A stretch of 64,000 bases of DNA from Ciona intestinalis (taxonomy: Eukaryota; Chordata; Ascidiacea; Phlebobranchia; Cionidae): positions 1 to 64,000 of the forward strand of contig NW_004191144.1 in NCBI RefSeq assembly GCF_000224145.3, in the 5' to 3' direction. Below the pieces are notes generated by a model that saw only the letters and a list, made by a program, of their open reading frames with translations, ran no database searches and was not told the origin of the DNA. Both the position numbers and the translations under genes were made by a program. Positions within the stretch are counted from its first letter, which is position 1, and each line of letters opens with the position of its first letter. Positions 24,401 to 35,000 of this stretch are shown piece after piece.

Positions 24401-27400
24401 AAATTTACAATATTAACAATTTTATATTGAGTTGCTTTCACACTTAAAATTTGTTGTTATAACACCGGTGTTATGTTGCAAACTTTCTATTTCTGTGAAT
24501 TGAAATTGTAATAATGAACATTATGACATCACAGTTACCTTCACACAGCCAACAAATCTTGTTATGATGTCACCTTTGGGTGGTGATCGTATGTAGAGGG
24601 GAGTCCCCAGTATGAATACCACAATAGAGATCAACATCAACATACTTGGAACACCAAATGCGAGGGAGTAGCAAGTTACGTCACCAAAGCAAGAAACACG
24701 AGCTAAAAACATAAAAAAACAAATAATGTGTGAGTTACATTGTTTCTATGTTGTTTCTATATTTTTGGCATCATCAGTGGGCTTGTAAAAGACTGAGTAG
24801 ACTTGGTGAAACATCTGCTATATTATAATAAGTCTATAGTTAATAACTTTACTAACTAATGCCAAGGGATTTGGGATTTTAGCCAGAGTTGCTCGTTACC
24901 ACAACACCCAGGGTATACTACAACCTATTAGTGACCACTGGGTTAGAGCAATTGCCGTTAAATGTCTTGCCCAAGGACACATACGCCCACAATGGTGGCA
25001 GCGATAAACCTTGAACCCACAAACACTAGTTCATGTTTATACTCACATCTTAATATTGGAGTGATCAGCGTGCTGAACATAGCTCCCATATTGATAAAGA
25101 AGTAAAACAACGAGAAAAATATTTCACGATATTTTAAATTGTCCGGTTTAAACTGGTCCCCTCCAAACGCTGAAATATTTGGTTTAATGCCTCCGGTGGC
25201 GATCGCTGCAAGAAAATAAAGAAATTTAATTCCAAGATTTCATAGTTTTTAAAATAAATACAAAAAATTGCTTGTTTTGGGAAAAAATTTAAATAAACTA
25301 CAATTGTTTTTATCAAACACATAATAAAAACGTTTAAAGAAACATAAAACTGCCTAAAAATAACTTTAAATTAATGTTTTAAACTAAATTTACTTAAATT
25401 TTTGAACATTTTCCTAAATACATTCAGTACATATTGTTGAAAATACAAAAACTTGTCTGTTATAAACGGAGAAACAATATCTTTTTGAATTTAATACGTA
25501 TTGTAAAAGATACAACCACTTTATTATTTATAAAAATAATTAATTAAATAATTAAACTTGCCGATAATTAACAACCCAATCATCGGACCCGGTATCTCTG
25601 GCGCCCCCAGTGCCGGGATGGCCGTTAATGACATCACAATGTTCCCTATCATGTAGATAATCGACATGTATAATATCGTTCTGTGATGTAATAATGGCTT
25701 TGTTATGTAACAAGTGATTTAGATATATTTAGAATTGTGTAGTAAACTGGGTTCAGGTCCCCGTCATGCGAGGATAAATAAGTTACATACGTGGTAACTT
25801 GTAAGCAGGCACAAGGTGTATGAAACAAAACATCCGTGATATAATGATTGTTGTTGCCCCTCCATGCGAGGATAAATAAGTTACATACGTGGCAACTTGT
25901 AAGCTGGCATGAGGTGTATGAAACAAAACACCCGTGTTATAACAACTGTCGTTTCCCCGCCATGCGAAGATAAACAAGTTACATACGTGGCAACTCATAT
26001 GCGGGCACGAGGTGTATGGAACAGAACACCCGTGTTATAACGACTGTCGTTGCCTCGCCATGCAAGGATAAATAAGTTACATATGTGGTAACTCATAAGC
26101 GGGCATGAGGTGTATGAAACAGAACACTCGTGTTATAACTTTCCACGACACTTAGCAACACACAAATACTTACCTATACCTCCCCAGCCACCCATCAGCG
26201 ATACACGCCCCTAATATTGGGGAGAAGTAACAAACCACATTAAACGAATGATACACCGCTGTGGCTGTGCTGTGGTCCATCTTAAGTTTCGAGGTCAAAT
26301 AAATGATCAGGACAGCTGTGATTGAGTTCATTGATAATTATATAATAAGTAAAATACATCTATTAATATTTAGTAAAAATTAATTGAATTGTTTTATAAA
26401 GTGTTGCGTTTATAATTTGTTGACCTGTATCAAAATTATATTGTTAATAATTTGGAAATCAAATAATCTGTAAAGTATTGCAATTATCGAGTATAGACTT
26501 ATTATAATACAGCAGATGTTTCACCAAGTCTACTCAGTCTTTTACAAGCACTGATTATTGCTACAGTTTTGCGAATTTTTTGATTATTTATATTATTTAG
26601 TTGGTTCGGCCATTTATTCCTTGGTATTTAAATTTTGTCAATAAATAATAGATTTTGTCAATAAATAATAGATTTTGTCACGATGCAGTCAGGAAGTTTG
26701 TTGCACGAAACAGCCACGTTTAAATTTGTTGATGGATTGAAATGTCATAATGTGTTTTGTTTGTCTAGCATTTCATGCTATGACATCATAACTAAATCTT
26801 CAGTATACAGATTATTTTGCATTACAAACCTAACACTTGTTCAAAATAAAGTAAACTTCATTTAATTCATCGAAAAGAAGGAAATTAGTTGTAAAATGAA
26901 AGTCGTTAAAATACAACCATATGTAAAACTACTTGAATAAAAGGCTAAAATAAAAGTGTGGCTGTTAATGCAACAATACAGTATAAAAAAACTCATTATA
27001 AGTTAAAACATAACCACGCAGTATAACATTATATTATGCTATATTTTTACACTACAATATACAGTTGTAGGGTGGGGGAAGATGGGACACCTTTAGCACA
27101 TAATATCCAAATATCCTGATCGTGTTTTAAACAATTAACAACGGTCTATGGGAGTTGTGAGGATACGGTTTTATAATTTGTTGAATGTTTTTTGTTTACT
27201 ACCAAATGGGACGTGAAAAAAGAATGAAATGGTGTTCCATATTCCCCCACCCTACTATACATACCATTTCCCAGTTACCCCATTACATTATACCGAAAGT
27301 ATGAATAGTATAAATAGGTCCCCCATCTCCCCCCCCCCACTATTCAACTATATGTATCACTTATATACCAGTTGTTTTCACACAACAATATATTATTCAA

Positions 27401-28760
27401 CTGCTTTTACCTTTTATTCCATAAAACGTGAATCGTTCGCAGAATTCATTGCTAACGATGAGGAATATTGAAGGGGGAAGATATTGCTTCTTCACTTGTT
27501 TATCTGGGGTAGCGCTGGTGGAAGGAGGAGTCTCGTTCTTGACTTCATGGTTCAATAAAGTCGTCGCTTCTGTGAGTATATTGAATGTATGTGACTTGTT
27601 TATAGTAGAAACTTTGGCATATATATATATATATATGCAACTTATATTTCTATAAGCATATTGTATGAATGTATGTGACTTGTTTATTCTCCTATATTGT
27701 ATATTTGTGTAATGGGCCTGCTCTGGCCTTTACAGTGTCTTGGCAGGGGCTTGCACCCTTGGTGTTGGGGTAATGGTTAACTCTGGCCTAAATCCCTTGG
27801 TGTTGGGGTAATGGTTAACTCTGGCCTAAATCCCTTGGTGTTGGGGTAATGGTTAACTCTGGCCTAAATCCCTTGGTGTTGGGGTAATGGGTAACTCTGG
27901 CCTAAATCCCTGGGTGTTGGGGTAATGGGTAACTCTGGCCTAAATCCCTTGGTGTTGGGGTAATGGGTAACTCTGGCCTAAATCCCTGGGTGTTGGGGTA
28001 ATGGGTAACTCTGGCCTAAATCCCTTGGTGTTGGGGTAATGGGTAACTCTGGCCTAAATCCCTCTGTAAGAGGGTTGTATAAATAAACTTGTATATTCTC
28101 TCATATTGCAAGTATAGTCTTAGCCTCAATTACTAAGTGACTATAAGGGACCATAAACAATAGTATTTGTCATATTGTAACAAAATATCTGTATATTTCA
28201 TCTCAAATGTAACTTTATTATATAACTATAACTATACCATAATTACCATGTCTATAAATATCTATTATTGAGTGTCTATAAACTTTTCATATTATAACAA
28301 CTGATATATATACCTTATTAATAACCACTGCAACACAAACTACATAACCTTGCATAATACTTAATATAAATAACTGTCACTCTAACACTTACAACATACT
28401 CTTTATCACGCTATATTTACCGTGTGTAATCCCTGCCATATAAATCCTATCATAGCCTTGAAACTTTAATACAGAATTAACCACATTATAACACTTCATT
28501 AAACATATATATATATATATATATCTTATATATCTCCATCTATACCTCTATCTATTACTATAGCGCTAAATTCATCTTAACTGCCCTATATAATACCCTC
28601 ATACTATATTTGCCATTAATCCCTATCATATATAATATATCGTAGGCTCACATAAAACTTTAATATAAACACAATATTCATATAATCATTATATGGGAAC
28701 CACTATATCACTTAAAACACAATAACTACCTTCATTTTCATCATAATCATATTTCACCAT
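18405..28760 (-). CDS. Proton-coupled oligopeptide transporter (PepT-like, SLC15 family)
   Basis: Fifteen minus-strand exons: 28760-28730, 27569-27411, 26315-26174, 25680-25562, 25205-25047, 24702-24539, 23900-23793, 23194-23084, 22745-22642, 22380-22281, 21838-21611, 20190-20053, 19305-19174, 18875-18744 and 18584-18405 (TAA). Every phase matches and the product is 668 residues. It follows SLC15A1/A2 throughout: [18 protein letters not shown] (the ExxERF proton-coupling motif, about residues 44-61), [39 protein letters not shown], the large extracellular loop (about 395-545), then [17 protein letters not shown] and an acidic cytosolic tail. Function is H+-driven uptake of di- and tripeptides at the plasma membrane. 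The intron after exon 4 uses a GC donor. The paralogue is not assigned, and introns are full of repeats. Confidence 0.93.
18925..19100 (+). repeat. tail-A repeat, about 2 units
   Basis: Forward-sense units with GTAACTTGTAAGCGAGCACG and AGGTGTATGAAACAGAACAC. They lie in the intron between the last-but-two and last-but-one Slc15 exons. Confidence 0.85.
19330..19790. repeat. tail-B tandem array, about 5 units of about 97 bp
   Basis: Unit: TATATGGGTGAGGTCCTACA, GTGAGGCACGCCATGGGACC, TGGGATTTAGGCCAGAGTTG, GCCCATTACCCCAACATTGT, ATATGCACATTCTATTC. At the right end the array runs into CACCCAGGGTGCTACAACCC, the joint to the SINE body. Other arrays: 33930-34400, 36375-36765 and 40300-40550. Single units lie near 740-860 and 38140-38250. 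Confidence 0.92.
20283..20455. repeat. 15-bp tandem repeat, about 11 copies
   Basis: Unit near GTTGCTACTAAGGGTATT, cut to a 15-base period. It stays open in several frames (VATKGI-like on plus, LSSNN-like on minus). It lies in a Slc15 intron, and there is no sign that it is translated. A second repeat (GTGCAGGGTAGAAAATGTTA) follows at about 20570-20660. Confidence 0.85.
21915..22260 (-). repeat. tail-A units plus SINE body and partial head
   Basis: Reading reverse: two tail-A units, then the body (AACCCATTAGTGACCACTGG, TTCAAGGACACATAAGCCCA) and the remains of the head (GCCTTGAACCCATAACCTC, a B-box-like segment on minus). It lies in a Slc15 intron and shows the head-body-tail-A order. Confidence 0.8.
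22455..22620 (-). repeat. SINE body joined to tail B
   Basis: Reverse sense: tail-B end (CCAACACCCAGGGTGTTACA) runs straight into the body (ACCCATTAGTGACCACTGGG). This is one of the copies showing that the same body can carry tail B rather than tail A. A second clear case lies at 24865-25030. Confidence 0.8.
23515..23755. repeat. minisatellite of about 34 bp, 7 copies
   Basis: Unit: ACACACCTATGCACACCATA plus a TA run and CCCTAC. It lies in the Slc15 intron between exons 7 and 8. Open frames across it are a product of the repeat. Confidence 0.92.
25755..26140 (+). repeat. tail-A tandem array, about 4 units
   Basis: Forward-sense units (GCGAGGATAAATAAGTTACA, TACGTGGTAACTTGTAAGC, GAGGTGTATGAAACA) between Slc15 exons 3 and 4. 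Confidence 0.9.
27066..27258. repeat. MITE family 1 copy
   Basis: Same ends and interior as the element at 13701-13897 (GTAGGGTGGGGGAAGATGGG at the left, CCCCCACCCTACTATA at the right). It lies in the Slc15 intron between exons 2 and 3. Confidence 0.88.
27755..28068. repeat. 38-bp tandem array, about 8 copies
   Basis: Unit GGTGTTGGGGTAATGGGTAA plus CTCTGGCCTAAATCCCTT. This is the reverse complement of the middle of tail B, so a sub-segment of that tail has been amplified by itself in Slc15 intron 1. Copies are nearly identical. Confidence 0.95.
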
Positions 28761-31700
28761 TTTGTTTCCTTCGAAGATCCAACTACAAATCACACAGCAG
28801 ACATAACAACTGTCATCGGCTCAAAATGTGGATAGCATATATAATCCCTTGGTTACTTTATCTGCATTGTTACAGCTTAAAGCATATGCCTGGGAGGAAA
28901 TGATTAGACTTAAAATATATCCTGTCTCGCAAGCATTAAATATTAAAGTTTAAAATGATATTAATATTTGTTTTGTTTTTATTAATTTGTTGTTTTATTG
29001 TTTTGAATAGTGTGTATAATTTTGTTGTGAATACTTTATAAAATCTTGTTTTTAAAAATCAATTTTGAAATTCTGATTTTTGTTTGTGATTTTGTGTCAA
29101 TAAATGTAAAATTACATGAACTTTTTGTGATAAAATTTTATGTTTAAGGCTTTTTGTGTTCTATTTGTTCCCAAATATATTTACTGGTTAATTAGTATGA
29201 TGTCTATGTCATGTTAGTCAGTTCCGCATGAGTGGCTAATCTTCACGCTTGAGTGATTCCAGTTGTAAACAAACCGGTGATACTTCTTGTATTATATTGA
29301 AAACAGCGTAGAGGTGCGTTCGGTAAACTACGAGTTGAATTTCGTAGAAAACGTAGGGTTATTTATCTCTTCACATACAATAGCGAAGATCAAGTTAATT
29401 AAAACAACCAAGAGAAAGGAATTAGCAGCAAAACAACAGTCGTAAAACATAGCTATTATATATGAGTTAATACTACGGTAAAGTTCAGTTATTTTTAAAC
29501 TTTAGATAATTATATATTTACTTTTACGTAGGAATATATATACACAGCGTATGCTGCCTACTGTATATTGTGAATTTGTATTGTTTTAGAAGTTTATTTA
29601 TAATATAGTGTGGGTGTTAATATATTAGTATCAAAACAAAATGATATATTCAGCTATTAGTGGTATCTCTGTAGGATTTATATATTGTTAAATGGCTGTG
29701 TTTTTACTCAGTTTGAATATGAGTTACAGTTTCGGTCTTTGAGTAATAGTTATAAAGGGTTTATTTTGGTTATTAGGGTTTTTTACTATTATTCTTTATG
29801 GGTGAGGTCCTTGTCAAGGACCTGGGATTTTGGCCAGATTTGACCCCTTACCCCAACACACAGAAAGGCCAAAATGTCTTAGATTGCTAGAATTTGGTTA
29901 AAATTTGTAAATAACAAAATATCTTGGCAGTGGTGCTAATATGATACCAAAGAGACAATATATTATTAGCATTTCACACTTGACTGTCTTTGTGTGGCTT
30001 AATCTATTGTTAAAACAGCTGTGTCTTTCTTAGCTTGGGAGGTTTTGGTAGTGGGTAGTCAGGTACCTAGAATTGAATTGAATGTAACATACTTTATCCT
30101 CGCGTAGTCAAAAAACGACAGTCGTTATCACATGGGTTTAACACCTCATGCCAGCCAACGAGTTACCATGTATGTTACTTTGTGGGTGATCGTTTATTGT
30201 TTTTTTTTCCTTTTTTTTATGTATAGCTGATAATTTAGAAAACCCATTAGTGACCACTGGGTTGGAGCAATTGCCGTTAAGTGTCTTGCCCAAGGACACA
30301 TACGCCCACAATGGTAGCAGCGATGAGCCTTGAATGCATTACCTCTGAGTTACAGGCAGGCGCGCTAAACACTTAGCCACGGCGCTAAAATAAAGTTTAA
30401 ATTTGTAAATAACATAGTATATACTGGTGTATGATCCTTCTGTATGTTACAGAAGACTAAAAAGGCGATATTTTAAAAGTCATATGCCATAAATTTGAGT
30501 TTAATATTTGATCCTATATGTGACTTAACTACAACATCAATATTTTTACCTTTAGAAATCATTTAATCCAACATAGTCATTTTGCAGCTTGTAATTTTAT
30601 TTGAAATATTTCTATTAAGATTGCAGTTTAAGGTTTAAATAGTTTGTTGGAAATCGTCAAGAAGTCCAACAGCATGAACCAACACAGAAACCAACACAGA
30701 AACCAACAATGTGAGTTATTTGGTGATTCATGTTTAATATGTGTAACTGTATGCTGTGTGATTAGCATAATGTTTGATGATTTATTTTCTATTTTATGAG
30801 GTTAAGGTCCGGCAACGTATCACGCCATTCTAGGATTTAGGCCACGTTGGCCCATACCATTACCACAACACCCGGGGTAATAATATATCATACAGGTTTA
30901 GAGGTGACTAGGGGTTTAGGGTTTTAAACATCAAAGTTTTTAATAAAATATCTCATGATACGGGTTGCGGGTACAGGTATCTTATGATACGATTCTAAAC
31001 AATTATGATACAGTTTTAGAAATGACCAGGGGTTTTGGGTTTTAAACAGTATTGTTTTTAATGAAACATATTCTTGTATTATGGGCTTCGAGTTGAATAT
31101 TTAGGTTGTTATATTTATGTAGTTTAGGGCAGTGTTTATTAAATAGCAACAGAGGTTTCCTAAGGTGAGCTCAGTGAGGACGGAAACCTCACTCTTTGAT
31201 TTTATTTGAATTAGAGACTAAATATATAATATATATTTCTTTTACAACACAATTTGTTGTACTTGACTTTTTCAGTTGCCTGACAGGTTACATTCTTGGA
31301 ATTAATTAGTTTGTTTGATTTTGAGTATAAATTCTATGCTCTATATTTTTGTTTTTAGCCAATTACCTCAAAAAGAAAATGTTTCGCTTAAATTAGGCAT
31401 TTTATTTCATGTATTCTGAGTCTAAATACGCTTTATACATTCTCGACAAGATAAGAAACCTTAATTACAATTTTTCATGGTTTATTTCTTATCTTTACAA
31501 CGAAATATCATTATGTAACTTACTGTTAACTGCGTTGAAATAATGATCAGCGACACAAGTGTTACGATAAAGTTTGCGCAAATTAAATATTTAATATTTT
31601 AAGTTCATAAACATTAAATGGCCGTGCGGGGGTAAATAGGTTCAAAAAATCACGATTTTATTCGATGTTCAATTTTTGAAGATTCAAAAATCCTACTTCT

Positions 31701-32033
31701 TAAAGAAATATTAAAGAAAAGCAGAAAAAATGGCTTGATTTTTGTTTTAACGATAACAAGAATAATTAAATAAATGATTGCTTGAGTTCGGTCGTAATTG
31801 TTATTGTGATGTCATCACTTAAATAATAAGTCATGATAAAGATTGTGATGTCATCATGGGGATTGTTGCAGCTCATTCTGGTTCAAATCTGTGAAATTAC
31901 GTTAAAGTATTTAAAATTTGTGTCAGAGATTTTTTTTTTTAAAGTTCAGCAAAATATGTGTTGTGTAAATACGAGTTTCTCTTGATAAGTTGCAATGTGT
32001 TATAATAGGGGCCCAGTTGTGCCAAAAAACTTT
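28761..32033. other. intergenic region between Slc15 and Gpsm
   Basis: Contains the presumed Slc15 promoter (just above 28760) and the Gpsm 3' UTR (just below 32034). It is AT-rich, with a SINE-like element at 30090-30395 and a stem-loop at about 31149-31193 (GAGGTTTCC paired with GGAAACCTC). A short tandem CAACACAGAAAC lies near 30680. No exon was recognised. Confidence 0.55.
30090..30395 (-). mobile_element. near-complete SINE-like element (tRNA-like head, body, tail A)
   Basis: Read on minus, it starts with GCCGTGGCTAAGTGTTTAGC (A-box-like) and TTCAAGGCTCATCGC (B-box-like). The body follows: TACCATTGTGGGCGTATGTG, TCCTTGGGCAAGACACTTAA, CGGCAATTGCTCCAACCCAG, TGGTCACTAATGGGT. It ends with an A-rich stretch and a diverged tail-A unit. 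The CCTTGGGCAAGACACTTAA block is widespread in marine-animal short elements. No protein is encoded, so it would need a partner LINE. Confidence 0.8.
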
Positions 32034-35000
32034 TCAATAATTTTCGATAAATTGTTTCTTTAAACGTCCAGTATTAGAGATTTTGGTGTTTGTGTACGAA
32101 ATACTACACTTGGTGTGAGTGAGTTTGTTCCAACTTTTCAATATTGTAAGTGTGTACCCTGATAATGTGTTGCACCTTGAAAATTGTTGGTGCAATAAAA
32201 TTATCATTTTTACCAGTATACCTATCCCGCAGCATAAACATGCATAAACGTACCACCCTATATACAATGAACATAAATCCCATACCCACTAATCTATACA
32301 CCCCATACCTTCATCTTTGGTCATTATCACCAAACATAAACGCTGGCACATATCAACATACATAAAACCACATAAACACAATTATATACCAGGATAGCCA
32401 TCTATTCATACACCCCATACCACCACATACCTGCATCTCTGGTCATTAATTCTCGACGATTGTAACCTCACGATCAGTGACATAAAGTCCTCGTCGGGGA
32501 TTGTGGGAGGCCGGTACACTGGTTGGTCACCGGAGGGCGCTGATGTACGCTGGTCGTTTAATCGGGTGCCCTGGGTATAAGTTGGTGTGGTTGCTAACTT
32601 TGCTTTTGTGTTTTGTTTCATACACCTCGTGCCCGCTTACAAGTTACCACGTATGTAACTTGTTTATCCTCGCATGGCGGCGCAACAACAGTCATTATAA
32701 CACGGGTGTTCTGTTTCATACACCTCGTGCCCGCTTACAAGTTACCACGTATGTAACTTGTTTATCCTCGCATGGCGGGGCAACGACAGTCATTATAACA
32801 CAGGTGTTCTGTTTTATACACCTCGTGCCTGCTTACACGTTACCATGTATGTTACTTTGTGGGTGGTTGTTTTTATGTATGGCTGACAATTGCTCCAACC
32901 CATTAGTGACCACTGGGATGGAGCAATTGCCGTTAAGTGTCTTTCCCAAAGACACATACGCCCACAATATACCACTGGGCATTTATAAGTGATAATCCAA
33001 ACCACTTACCTGGCATCTCATTAAATTATCGAAGAAATTATCATCAAGTGCACGAGGTGGTTCTTGTGCATTGTTGTTCCCGTCGTCATTGGGAGGGCCA
33101 CCTGTGTATAAAGGGGGGAAGAGCGGTTTAGTTTTGCTGTAATTCACAGGGTAAAGTTGTGGTAAAGTCAACCTTGTAGTGGTCAAAGCCTTGGGTGGCG
33201 GGGTAGACGAGTCTAATCTTGTGAATTGAGAGCTTACTATTTAAAGGATAAGGGTAACCTATTTTCCTATTGTTTGTGGGGCGTAGGTGATTAGGTGGTC
33301 GTGATTATGGTAAAGTAACAAAACATAATGTTGTCTAGTGGTTGTTTATGGTGGTCTAAATGCGAGTTGAATCAAATATTCGGAATAATGTACAATATGT
33401 TACACTGTTTAAGGCGGCTGTACACAGTATCCGGTTGCGAATTCGCTTGCTAACCCATTACAGAGTTCCGCATGCGGCAGCGAAATTTGGACTAACGACA
33501 AAACGGTTGAGTTCCGGATACTGTGTACAGCCCCCTTTAGCCTTAGCAGGTGCTATGTGTTATAAGTTACTTAGAATATTAATTGAGCTACAACAAACAG
33601 TTGGCCCCTAACCTGGTAGGTTAATATGAATGGAAGCATAATGTCCATATATGTGGTCAATATTTATGTAAAGTATACGCGTTCATACATGGTGTGTTAC
33701 TTTATGTTAGTTTACTTGTACAATGTATATTGTATGTTAAAGTCACCATTCTCACCTGGTAGATTATTGGGAACATTATAAACCCTCCCATTGATACGCA
33801 ACCCTGGTAAACTTGATAAACTGACTCGTTGTTCGTTCAATCTCTTTGATTGCGATCGAGCTAACATGCTGATCATGGTGTTCATACGTTCGTGGTGTTC
33901 GTCTGGGGGTAAATAGGGTTCGTTTGTTGTATATGGTTGAGGTCCTATGGTGAGGCACGCCATGGAACCTGGGATTTAGGCCACATTTGCCCATTACCCC
34001 AACATTGTATATGCACATTCTATTCTATATGGGTGAGGTACTACAGTGAGGCACACCATGGGGCCTGGGATTTAGGCCAGAGTTGCCCATTACCCCAACA
34101 TTGTATATGCACATTCTATTCTATATGGGTGAGGTCCTACAGTGAGGCATGCCATGGGACCTGGGGTTTAGACCAGAGCTGGCCCATTACCCCAACATTG
34201 TATTTGCACATTCTATTCTATATGGGTGAGGTACTACAGTGAGGCATGCCATGGGACCTGGGGTTTAGACCAGAGCTGGCCCATTACCCCAACATTGTAT
34301 ATGCACATTCTATTCTATATGGGTGAGGTACTACAGTGAGGCACACCATGGGGCCTGGGGTTTAAACCAGAGCTGGCCCATTACCCCAACATTGTATATG
34401 CACGCTCTTCTACGTCACAACAACTTTGTGGGTGATTGTCATATCACAATTTAAACAACCCATTAGTGGCTGTGGGTTGGAGCAATTGTTGTTGAGTGTT
34501 TTGACCAAGGACACATACGCCCACAATGGTAGCAGTATGGTTGGTCTAAAGGGCAGCGGGCCTAACAGTGTACATCGGCAAAAACAATATTTCATTATGA
34601 CATCATCTATCAGACAAACACATAATTATGACATCACACCTGCGTCATTATTCTCGGCCACCACATTATCGGGCACGGCAGCTGCAGCTTGCTCTTGCCT
34701 TCCCTCGTGTGGAGGATCTTGTCGTAGAAAGTCAGGTAGTTCGTAACCGTCGTTCCTCATCTCAGCTCGCTGGTCATCCATGCGTCGTCCTTGCAGGCGA
34801 GTTAGTAAGTCAAAGAAATGCTCGTTGCCCCGCTGTGGGGTAGATAATGTTAACAATAACATTGTTAAACAAATCTAAAAGAGATTCTATGGCTTTTATT
34901 TTCCTTTTTCCTACAGACTAATATAAAATAATAATAAGTGCGCCAAGTTTTTAAAACAGATTTTAAAAATCTAGTCTGCTGGTATAAAAAAAAATAATTT

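Noticed and set aside
31149-31193. Stem-loop GAGGTTTCC...GGAAACCTC as an RNA gene
   Set aside because: A single 9-bp stem without other features of tRNA, snRNA or histone-type hairpins.
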